Assembly (NCBI RefSeq): GCF_013363975.1
Contig: NZ_JABWGN010000008.1
Coordinates: 124,001 to 188,000, forward strand
Source of the DNA: Nonomuraea montanisoli
GTDB lineage: Bacteria > Actinomycetota > Actinomycetes > Streptosporangiales > Streptosporangiaceae
Direction: 5' to 3'
Length of the DNA stretch: 64,000 bases
Part shown: positions 54,871-64,000 of the stretch, in pieces
Layout: each line of letters opens with the position of its first letter
Position numbering within the stretch: position 1 is the stretch's first letter
Program-made: the position numbers and the translations under genes
The notes under the pieces: generated by a model
The model's input: the letters and a program-made list of their open reading frames with translations, nothing else
Databases searched by the model: none
Told to the model about the DNA's origin: nothing

Positions 54871-54894
54871 GCTGGGAGGACGCTGAGGGTTCGC

Positions 54895-56748
54895 TCAGCG
54901 GCCCGGCCACGCCCCGTCGGGGAAGCCGCCCGCCGTGCCGCCCTCCAGCACCACCTGGTCGCTCTCGCTCAGCCCGGAGGTGACCTGCACGTACTGGTCG
55001 CCGCGCACGCCCGTGCGCACGACCCGGGTGGCGTCCCGGCCGTCCGAGCGCACGGTGACCACCGAGGTGCCGTCGGCGCGCCCGCGCACCGCCGCGACGG
55101 GCACGTACACGGCGTCCGCCGCCGTGCCGGTCGTCACCACCACCGACGCCGTCTGCCCGAGCATGATGCCCGCGGGCGGTTCGTCGAAGGCCAGCGCGAC
55201 GGAGTAGCGGACCAGGCTGCCGTCCGCGGTGGCGGTCGGGGCGATGCGGGTCACCCGGCCCGCGTACCGCTGCCCGGGGCGCGTGGCCAGCGTGATCCGC
55301 GCCTTCTGGCCGATCCTGAGCCGGTTCACGTCGGACTCGGTGACCATGGCCTCGACCTGCTGCTCGTCCAGGTCGCCGAGGCTGACGAACGTGCCGCCGC
55401 CCGCGCCGTCGCCCGCCCGGCCCGCGACCGACAGGACCGTGCCGGCGGCGGGCGCCACGATGCGGGCGCCCCGCACCGCGTCGGCGGCCTGCTCCAGCGC
55501 GGCCTCGGCGCGGTCGACGTTCGCCTGCGCCTGCTCCTCGCTCATCCCGCCCTTCGCGCCGCCGCCCGGCCGGCACGTGCCCTGAGAGGGCCGGGCCTCG
55601 CTGGACGGCCGGGCCCCGCTGGAGGGCCGCGCTCCGCTGGAGGGACGGCCGGACGGCTGCCCCGACGGCCTGCCCGTGGCCTTGCCCGTGGGATTGCCGG
55701 TCGCCCTGCCGGTGGGGGTCGGCATCCCCTTGCCGGTCGGGGCGGCGGTGGCGCGCCCGGTGGGCGAGCCGGTGAGGGCGGGGCTCGTCCCGGGGTCGGC
55801 GGGGCCGCCCGTCGGGCCCGCAGTGGGGCCCGCGGTGGGACCCGCCGTGGGACCCGCCGTGGGCTCGGTGGTCGAGGGCCTGGTGGGGGTGGCGGTCACG
55901 GTCGCGGTGGCCGTGACGGTGGCCGTCACCGTGACGGTGACCGTGGGCCGCGGCTCCGGGAGCGTGGGGCCCGGCTCAGGGTCGCCGGAAGGCCACGACG
56001 CGGAGGAGGGCGTAGGGGAGGAGGCCACGCCCTCCTCCGGGGACACGCCCTTGGAGGAGACGCCCCCGGAGGAGACGCCCTCGGGGGACACGCCCCTGGG
56101 GGAGACGCCCACGGGGGAGACGCCCTCAGGGGAGACGGGGGCGCGGGGCGTGACGGCCGCCCGCACGCTGAGCGCCCGGACGTTCCGGAGGGCGGCGGCC
56201 GCTTCCTGAACGGCCGCCCCGGCTCCCTGGGGCGCGGCCGAGGCGGCGGTGGCGCAGGCCGAGGGGGCGGCTGTGGCCGACGACGCCTCCTCCAGCGCCT
56301 CCAGTGCCTCCCGCGCCGCCGCCAGGTCCGCCTTGGCCGCCTCGTACCCCTCGCGCGCGGCCCGCCCGTCGATGCGGGCCAGCACCTGCCCCTTGCGCAC
56401 CTTGGCCCCGACCTTGACGTACACGCGCGTCACGGTCCCCGAGCCGCCGAAGGCCAGGTCGCGGCGCGAGCCGTCGACCGTGCTGCCCGCGGCCGTCACC
56501 GAGGCGGTCACCACGCCCCGCCTGGCCACCGCGAGCTGGACCCGGACGGTGGCCGGGGCGTCGTCGCGCAGGGCGACGGCCAGGCCGGAGCCGGCCGCCA
56601 GCACCGCCAGCGCCAGCGCGCCCAGCGCGAGCGCCTTCGGCCGCGAGGGCAGCGAGGGCAGCGAAGGCCGCGAAAGCCGCGAAAGCCGTGGAGGCCGGGG
56701 AGGCCGGGGAGGCCGCGAGGACAGCCGGGGCCGCGAAGTCGGTCTCAT
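54895..56748 (-). CDS. MacA/HlyD-type efflux adaptor with a very long low-complexity insertion
   Basis: 617 residues. One membrane helix (39-60); first lipoyl half GGSGTVTRVYVKVGAKVRKG; then an alpha-hairpin interrupted by about 245 residues (155-400) of low complexity; second half GARIVAPAAGTVLSVAGRAG, and beta-barrel/membrane-proximal domains to the end. The insertion holds 5-residue VSPEG/VSPVG repeats, alternating Thr-Val (TVTVTVTATVTA), TAGP repeats and RPSSGA repeats. Usual adaptors are about 350-400 residues. Divergent from the exporter operon, 146 bp away. Confidence 0.88.
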   Translation of the reverse strand: MRPTSRPRLSSRPPRPPRPPRLSRLSRPSLPSLPSRPKALALGALALAVLAAGSGLAVALRDDAPATVRVQLAVARRGVVTASVTAAGSTVDGSRRDLAFGGSGTVTRVYVKVGAKVRKGQVLARIDGRAAREGYEAAKADLAAAREALEALEEASSATAAPSACATAASAAPQGAGAAVQEAAAALRNVRALSVRAAVTPRAPVSPEGVSPVGVSPRGVSPEGVSSGGVSSKGVSPEEGVASSPTPSSASWPSGDPEPGPTLPEPRPTVTVTVTATVTATATVTATPTRPSTTEPTAGPTAGPTAGPTAGPTGGPADPGTSPALTGSPTGRATAAPTGKGMPTPTGRATGNPTGKATGRPSGQPSGRPSSGARPSSGARPSSEARPSQGTCRPGGGAKGGMSEEQAQANVDRAEAALEQAADAVRGARIVAPAAGTVLSVAGRAGDGAGGGTFVSLGDLDEQQVEAMVTESDVNRLRIGQKARITLATRPGQRYAGRVTRIAPTATADGSLVRYSVALAFDEPPAGIMLGQTASVVVTTGTAADAVYVPVAAVRGRADGTSVVTVRSDGRDATRVVRTGVRGDQYVQVTSGLSESDQVVLEGGTAGGFPDGAWPGR

Positions 56749-56894
56749 GGCCGCCCATCCTGGCGCGGCAGCTTCACGCCCTCCTGCGAGCCGGCTCCGA
56801 GTTCGCTGTGCGCCGCCGGGACGGCGGCCGTTGTCAGCGAACGTTCAGCAAGCTCCCGGCTCGGGCGCAGGCTGGTGTGCCAGGGTCACCGCCT

Positions 56895-58060
56895 GTGAAG
56901 GTGTCACCCCGGCGCAGAGCGCTGACGACCACGACCAGCCGCAGGACGCTGGTGACCAACGGAACGCTCGCCGCGCTCCTCCTGGGCGGCGCCGCGTTCG
57001 CCTACGCCCAGCTCGGCACGGACGAGGCGGCCGGCGAGACGGCCCCGCGGACCGCGACCGCCGGGCGGGGAAGCGTGACCGCCTCCGTGAGCGCGTCGGG
57101 CTCCGTGGAGAGCGCCAGGAGCAGGGCGCTGACGTTCGGCACCAGCGGCACCGTCGAGCGCGTCAACATCAAGGCCGGCGACAAGGTGCGCAAGGGCGAC
57201 ATCCTCGCCGAGGTGGACGACGACGCCGCCCGGGAGACACTGTCGGCCGCCGAGGCCGGCCTGGCCTCCGCCACCGAGGACGGCACCTCGACCGCGCAGC
57301 TCTACGCCGCCTACGTCAAGGCGCGCAACGCCTACCGCGCGGCCAGGCGGGCCGTCGACGGCACCGTCATCCGGGCGCCCTTCGCCGGCACGGTCACCGC
57401 CGTGAACGGCGGCGTCGGCGGCTCCTCGTCCGGCACCGGCTCCGGGCAGACCCAGAGCGGCCAGTCCGGGCAGAGCGGCCAGTCCGCCCAGCAGGGCACG
57501 TCGGGCACGTCGGGCTTCGTCGAGCTGGCCGACACCCGCAAGCTCCAGCTCGTCGGCTCGTTCACCGAGTCGGACGCCGGCCGGCTCAAGGTCGGCCAGA
57601 GCGCCGCCGTCACCTTCGACGCGCTGCCCGGCGTCACCGCCACCGGCAAGGTCAGCCAGATCCAGCCGGTCGCCTCCACCAGCGACAACGTCGTCCAGTA
57701 CCCGGTGACGATCACGTTCGGCAGCGTGCCGGCGCAGGTCCGGCTCGGCCAGACCGCCACCGTCGAGGTCGTCGTCGGCAGCGCCGATAACGCCGTCACC
57801 GTCCCCACCGCCGCGATCTCCACCAGCGGCGGCCAGAGCACGGTCACCGTCCTGCGCGACGGCGCCCAGGTCAGGACTCCGGTCGAGGTGGGCGTGCGCG
57901 GCACCGCCACCTCCGAGATCACCTCCGGGGTGTCCGAGGGCGACGTGGTCGTCCTGCCGTCCGTCACCACCGGGACGGGCACGGGCAACGGCCAGCAGCA
58001 GCGCGGCTTCGGCGGCGGTTTCCCGGGCGGCGGTCCCGGCGGCGTGCCCGGAGGCGGGCG

Positions 58061-58064
<4 letters not shown>
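56895..58064 (+). CDS. MacA/HlyD-type efflux adaptor
   Basis: 389 residues. Membrane helix at about 18-38 (NGTLAALLLGGAAFAYAQL); lipoyl halves FGTSGTVERVNIKAGDKVRK and IRAPFAGTVTAVNGG split by a short hairpin; a Gln/Ser/Gly tract (GQSGQSGQSAQQGTSGTSG) then barrel domain; Gly/Phe-rich end. GTG 56895 or 56901 are both possible; earlier codons look non-coding. Stop overlaps the ATPase gene (ATGA). Links ATPase/permease to the exterior in a MacAB-like exporter. Confidence 0.9.
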
Positions 58065-60042
<1,978 letters not shown>

Positions 60043-60078
60043 CGCTTCCCCATCCCCGTATCCCCCTAGGAGACTGAC

Positions 60079-60642
60079 ATGGCCGAGCGTGACAACCCGC
60101 TCGACTCCTCGCTCGACTCCTCGCCGTTCCGCGACGACCTGCGCGAGGAGCTGGCCGTCCGGCCCCGCAAGGGGCCGTCCAGGCTGACGCTCGCGCTCGG
60201 CGCGGGCGTGGTGCTGGTGGCCGGCGTGCTCATCGGCATCCAGGCGCACAGGACGCTGGGCGGCGACGCCGCGCCGGCCGCCGCCACGGGCGGCCGGCAG
60301 GCGGGCGGCGGGTTCCAGGGGTACGGCCAGCGCATGGGCGGCATGCCCGGGAACGGCATGCCCCCCGGCTACGGCGGGCAGCCGGGCGGCCAGCCCGGCC
60401 AGCGCACGGGCGGCGGCACGGTGGGCACCGTCGAGAAGGTCGAGGACGGCAAGGTATACCTGAAGGCCATGGACGGCTCCACCGTCACCGTCACGACCAC
60501 CGGCTCGACCACGGTGCAGATCGCCCGGCCCGGCAAGGTGTCCGACCTGGCCACCGGCTCGACCGTCGTGGTGCGCGGCCAGCAGGCCGCCGACGGCTCC
60601 GTCGCCGCCGTGTCGATCAGCCAGGGAGGCGGCGCCCGATGA
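60079..60642 (+). CDS. small membrane-anchored protein with DUF5666-like domain
   Basis: 187 residues. Cytosolic lead with a DSSLDSSP repeat, one membrane helix (36-54), a Gly/Pro/Met/Gln-rich tether (72-112, NGMPPGYGGQPGGQPGQ), then a small beta domain (114-182, GTVEKVEDGKVYLKAMDGST, VVRGQQAADGSVAAVSI) like DUF5666/OB-type domains. ATG follows TAGGAG. Lies between permease and response regulator, overlapping the latter, so it may be an exporter accessory or a ligand sensor (inference). Confidence 0.85.
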   Translation: MAERDNPLDSSLDSSPFRDDLREELAVRPRKGPSRLTLALGAGVVLVAGVLIGIQAHRTLGGDAAPAAATGGRQAGGGFQGYGQRMGGMPGNGMPPGYGGQPGGQPGQRTGGGTVGTVEKVEDGKVYLKAMDGSTVTVTTTGSTTVQIARPGKVSDLATGSTVVVRGQQAADGSVAAVSISQGGGAR

Positions 60643-61331
60643 GGGTGCCCGAGGCAAGGCTCCTGGTCGTCGACGACGAGCCCAACATCAGGGAGCTGTT
60701 CTCGGCGAGTCTGCGCATGGCCGGCTTCGAGGTGTTCACCGCCGCCGACGGCAGGAGCGCCCTGCGGGTGGCCGAGGAGTGCGCCCCCGACCTCGTCATG
60801 CTGGACGTGATGCTGCCCGACCTCGACGGCCTGACCGTGGCCACGCGGCTGCGCTCGCGCGGCCGGCGCGTCCCGGTGCTGTTCGTCACCGCCAAGGACA
60901 CCCCCGAGGACCGGCTGGCCGGGCTGGGGCTCGGCGAGGACTACGTCACGAAGCCGTTCAGCCTGGAGGAGGTCATCGCCCGCATCCGGGCCGTGCTGCG
61001 CCGCACCCGGCGCGGCGCGCCGCTGCCCAACCGGCTGCGCGCCGGCGACCTGGAGCTCGACGTGGAGACGCACGAGGTGTGGCGCAACGGCCTGCCCGTG
61101 CGGCTGTCGCCCACCGAGTTCCGGCTGCTGCGCTACTTCATGCTCAACACCGGCCGCGTGCTGTCGAAGACGCAGATCCTCGACCACGTCTGGAACGGCG
61201 ACTGGCGCACCGACGTCGGCCTCGTCGAGTCGTACGTCTCCTACCTGCGCCGCAAGCTGGACACCGGCGAGCGCCGCCACCTGCACACCCTGCGCGGCGT
61301 GGGCTATATCCTTCGCCCGCCCAAGGACTGA
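60639..61331 (+). CDS. OmpR-type response regulator
   Basis: 230 residues. Receiver domain: acidic pocket VVDDEPNIRE, phospho-Asp56 in LVMLDVMLP, Thr/Lys in FVTAKD and YVTKPFS. The loop before the Lys reads GLGLGEDYVTKP, one residue shorter than the common LGGDDYVTKP. C-terminal winged helix ends RGVGYILRPP. Coupled to the gene before it and 17 bp from its kinase. Probably controls the exporter operon. Confidence 0.94.
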   Translation: MRVPEARLLVVDDEPNIRELFSASLRMAGFEVFTAADGRSALRVAEECAPDLVMLDVMLPDLDGLTVATRLRSRGRRVPVLFVTAKDTPEDRLAGLGLGEDYVTKPFSLEEVIARIRAVLRRTRRGAPLPNRLRAGDLELDVETHEVWRNGLPVRLSPTEFRLLRYFMLNTGRVLSKTQILDHVWNGDWRTDVGLVESYVSYLRRKLDTGERRHLHTLRGVGYILRPPKD

Positions 61332-61348
61332 CCAGGGGAGCGTGAGGC

Positions 61349-62851
61349 ATGAGGCGCGGGCGTGAGGCCGTCCGGCAGGTGCGGCGACGGCTCGCCCGCA
61401 CCCCGCTGTGGCTGCGGCTGGTCTCGGCGACGCTGCTGATGGTGACGCTGGCCATCGCGCTGACCGGGCTGTTCGCCGTGCGGCTGCTGCGCGGCTACCT
61501 CGTCGAACGGGTCGACCAGCAGCTGCACTCCGCCAGCCGCCCGCCGCGCGTGCCCCCGCCGCCCGACCCCACGCCGGGCACCCGGGCGCCGGAGCGCTTC
61601 TACGGCCTGTTCCACGGCGTGCTCGTCGACGCGGGCGGCACGGTCGTGCGGCGCTACTCCGAGTCCACCGACGCCTACACCCCCGACCTGCCCCGCCTGA
61701 CCAGCGCCGACGTCGCCCGCCTCGCCGGCCGTCCGTTCACCGTCGAGTCGGTGCCCGCCGACGGGCCGCTGTGGCGGGTGATCGCCGTGCCCGCACGCGA
61801 CGGCGCCAGCCGCGTCATCGCGATCAACCTCGGCGACGTGGACGCCACCGTCACCCAGCTCATGCTCATCGTCGCCGTGGGCGGCGGCGGCACGCTGGCC
61901 GTCCTCGGCGTCGCCTGCCACTGGGTCGTCCGGCGCAGCCTGCGCCCCCTCGGCGAGATCGCCCGCACCGCCCGCGCCATCGCCGGCGGCGACCTGTCGC
62001 GCCGCGTGCCGCTGTGGGCCGCCACCACCGAGGTCGGCAGGCTCGGCCGGGCGCTGAACGGCATGCTCGGCCGGATCGAGGTCGCGGTGCGGGAACGCGA
62101 GGCGGCGGCCGAGGAGGCCCGCCGCTCGGCCACGGCCGCCCGGCGCTCCGAGGAGCTGATGCGCAGGTTCATGGCCGACGCCTCCCACGAGCTGCGCACC
62201 CCGCTCACCTCCATCCGGGGCTTCGCCGAGCTGTACCGGCTGAGCGAGGAGCAGAGCCTGGACGAGGCGGTGCGGCTGCTCGGCCGGATCGAGGGCCAGG
62301 CCGCCCGCATGGGGCTGCTCGTGGAGGACATGCTGCTGCTCGCCCGGCTCGACCAGCGCCGCGCCCTCGACCGGCGGCCCGTCGACCTGCTGAGCCTGGC
62401 CGCGACGGCCGTCATCGACGCGCAGACGCTCGCGCCCGACCGGGTCATCGAGCTGGTCCGGCTCGACGGGGGAGAGGGGCCCGTGCCGGTGGTCGGCGAC
62501 GAGCCGCGCCTGTCCCAGGTGCTGGGCAACCTCGTCGGCAACGCGCTCGCCCACACGCCGCCCGGCACGCCGTTCCGCGTCGGGGTCGGGCTGTTCGGCG
62601 ACCGGGCGGAGCTGGAGGTGGCCGACGAGGGGCCGGGCTTCCCGCCGCGGGTGGCGGAGCTGGTGTTCGAGCGGTTCTACCGGGCCGACCCGGCGCGCGG
62701 CACCGGCGGGTCGGGGCTCGGCCTGTCGATCGCGGCCACGCTGGTGGAGGCGCACGGAGGCACGATCACCGCGGCGTCGGAGCCGGGGAAGGGCGCCGTG
62801 TTCCGCGTCGCCCTGCCCGCCGCCCCGCCGGGCGCGTACCCAGACGAGTAG
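61349..62851 (+). CDS. sensor histidine kinase
   Basis: 500 residues. Helix 1 about 22-48, an external sensor of about 120 residues with a Pro-rich stretch (RVPPPPDPTPG), helix 2 about 170-195, HAMP, HisKA with phosphoacceptor His280 in ADASHELRTPLTSIRG, and HATPase (NLVGNALAHTPPGTP, VADEGPGFP, GGSGLGLSIAATLVEAHGG). Pairs with the response regulator. Ends one base from the convergent FG-GAP gene stop. Confidence 0.95.
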   Translation: MRRGREAVRQVRRRLARTPLWLRLVSATLLMVTLAIALTGLFAVRLLRGYLVERVDQQLHSASRPPRVPPPPDPTPGTRAPERFYGLFHGVLVDAGGTVVRRYSESTDAYTPDLPRLTSADVARLAGRPFTVESVPADGPLWRVIAVPARDGASRVIAINLGDVDATVTQLMLIVAVGGGGTLAVLGVACHWVVRRSLRPLGEIARTARAIAGGDLSRRVPLWAATTEVGRLGRALNGMLGRIEVAVREREAAAEEARRSATAARRSEELMRRFMADASHELRTPLTSIRGFAELYRLSEEQSLDEAVRLLGRIEGQAARMGLLVEDMLLLARLDQRRALDRRPVDLLSLAATAVIDAQTLAPDRVIELVRLDGGEGPVPVVGDEPRLSQVLGNLVGNALAHTPPGTPFRVGVGLFGDRAELEVADEGPGFPPRVAELVFERFYRADPARGTGGSGLGLSIAATLVEAHGGTITAASEPGKGAVFRVALPAAPPGAYPDE

Positions 62852-62852
62852 C

Positions 62853-64000
62853 TCATCCCAGGGCGTAGCCGTACAGGCCGGGGCCCTCGCCCAGCTCGCG
62901 CGCCCGGCCCGGCCGCACCCCGGGGTACGGCCCCGGCCTGCGGGCGCCCGGCACGAGCCAGACCGCGCCCTTCTCCGGCTCGGCCACCACCAGCCCGTCC
63001 ACCCGGCCCTCCACCGGACGGGCGTCCGCCCGCACAGTCCCCGTCGTGCCCTTGGCCGGGGGCGCGGACAGGGCGGGAGCGCGCCGGACCGCCGGCAGCA
63101 CCGCCGGGACCGCGCCGCGCCCCTTGACCAGCACGTCCCCGTGCCGGGTCAGGCCGCCGGACCGGTCCGAGGCCAGCACCTGCACCGCGTTCTCGCCGGG
63201 CACCCCGACGGCCAGCTCGTCGTCCCCGTCGCCGTTGAAGTCGCCGGCCGCCAGCGCCGCGCCGAACCGGTCGTAGTAGCGCGGCTCGCCCTTCAGCAGC
63301 CGCTGCGTCCACATCTCGCTGCGGGCGCCCCGCAGCCCGAAGCGGCCCCCGTAGATGACGTGCACGGCCCCGTCGCCGTAGTCCATCGCCCGCTGGTTGG
63401 CGTCCAGGCCCTCGCCGGGCACCCCGACGGCCAGGTCGTCGCGGCCGTCGTCGTCGAAGTCGCCCGTCGCCAGCGCCGCGCCGAACGCGTCCCACTTCTC
63501 CGCCGCCCCCTTGACGCCCGCGCTGCTCTGGGTCAGCGCCAGGGCCCGGCCGCGCGCGACGTCGAGCACGGTCACGGAGCCCTGGCCGTCCTGGGTGACG
63601 CTGTCGGCCGGGGCGCCCACGGCCAGCTCGTCGCGGCCGTCGCCGTCGAAGTCGCCCGTCGCCAGCGCCGCGCCCCACTGGTCGGTGACGTTCGCGGCCT
63701 GCCGCACCCACCGGGTCCGCTGGCCGATCTCGTACGGGCCGCGCCCCTTCATCCAGTAGACGACCACCGACCCGCCCCGCCCCCGCGTGGGCGCCCCCAC
63801 GGCCAGCTCGTCACGGCCGTCGCCGTCCAGGTCGCCGGCCGCCAGCGCCGCCCCGAACCGGTCGCTGGACGGCCCGCGCGGCGCGAGCCGCTCGCCCGCG
63901 CGCAGCCCCTCCGGCGAGCCGTGGAACACCTGGACCACGCCGTTGCCGTCGCCGCCCGGCACCCGCTTGCCCGCGAACTCCTCCGACACCCCCACGGCCA
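62853..64000 (-). CDS. FG-GAP repeat (integrin-alpha-like beta-propeller) protein, 5' end outside window
   Basis: At least 382 residues; the N-terminus (and any signal peptide) lies beyond base 64000. Four FG-GAP blades with Ca-binding loops: GDLDGDGRDELAVGAP, GDFDGDGRDELAVGAP, GDFDDDGRDDLAVGVP and GDFNGDGDDELAVGVP, each preceded by FGAALA or WGAALA. The last 110 residues are Pro/Arg/Gly-rich. Such proteins are secreted surface proteins. Convergent with the histidine kinase. Confidence 0.92.
   Translation of the reverse strand, partial: AVGVSEEFAGKRVPGGDGNGVVQVFHGSPEGLRAGERLAPRGPSSDRFGAALAAGDLDGDGRDELAVGAPTRGRGGSVVVYWMKGRGPYEIGQRTRWVRQAANVTDQWGAALATGDFDGDGRDELAVGAPADSVTQDGQGSVTVLDVARGRALALTQSSAGVKGAAEKWDAFGAALATGDFDDDGRDDLAVGVPGEGLDANQRAMDYGDGAVHVIYGGRFGLRGARSEMWTQRLLKGEPRYYDRFGAALAAGDFNGDGDDELAVGVPGENAVQVLASDRSGGLTRHGDVLVKGRGAVPAVLPAVRRAPALSAPPAKGTTGTVRADARPVEGRVDGLVVAEPEKGAVWLVPGARRPGPYPGVRPGRARELGEGPGLYGYALG

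Overview
The window is 64 kb of very GC-rich DNA (roughly 72 percent by eye) with GTG starts, many 4-base ATGA/GTGA gene overlaps and third codon positions almost always G or C. Coenzyme B12-dependent methylmalonyl-CoA mutase with MeaB, an F420-type (LLM) oxidoreductase, a TIGR03086/mycothiol-type protein, acyl-ACP desaturase and Opp-type transporters point to a filamentous actinobacterium, probably of the Streptosporangiales (Nonomuraea-like). The genus is inference. I see no rRNA, tRNA, CRISPR array, insertion sequence, integrase or replication origin; this looks like ordinary chromosome.

Layout. 1-3.7 kb: a cut-off secreted subtilisin divergent from two coupled paralogous TrmB/LuxR-type regulators. 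3.8-7 kb: a hypothetical, a GNAT, an ESX/WXG-like membrane protein and a TIGR03086 protein. 7-12.4 kb (minus): M20, S9 and C39-like peptidases in one run, then a DUF5925 AAA ATPase. 12.6-16.6 kb: a CASTOR/POLLUX-type channel gene broken by one missing base, mtnA, and a leader-less PGRP amidase. 16.7-24.7 kb: mutA-mutB and meaB, separated by an opposite-strand membrane protein kinase homologue that has lost two essential residues. 24.9-29 kb: TetR, acyltransferase 3, a collagen-like gene remnant and a long-chain acyl-CoA ligase. 29-32.7 kb: lipoprotein, zinc ribbon, phosphotransferase, LLM oxidoreductase. 32.8-42.7 kb: a cell-wall sugar recycling locus: beta-lactamase-fold hydrolase and murQ divergent from namZ, followed by a complete Opp-type importer (SBP, two permeases, two ATPases) with a tandem GNAT. 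42.8-54.8 kb: aminotransferase IV, M20 amidohydrolase, NagD-type HAD, DinB-like, Nudix, acyl-ACP desaturase, UbiB kinase, FMN reductase, arfB, alpha/beta hydrolase plus HAD, phoD. 54.9-62.9 kb: a MacAB-like exporter (two adaptors, ATPase, permease, small membrane protein) fused to a two-component system in one overlapping operon. 62.9-64 kb: cut-off FG-GAP protein.

Two observations go beyond gene listing. First, at least eleven genes end in a short tandem array (10-44 bp units) whose first unit is the gene's own last codons and stop codon; the arrays run outward only on the 3' side, are nearly all C-rich and G-poor on the sense strand, and occur where no hairpin terminator is visible, whereas genes with a strong hairpin lack them. 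I propose they act as, or arise together with, Rho-type 3' end signals. Second, NamZ, MurQ and the serine hydrolase all lack export signals and sit beside an oligopeptide importer, suggesting import of intact muropeptides and their breakdown inside the cell.
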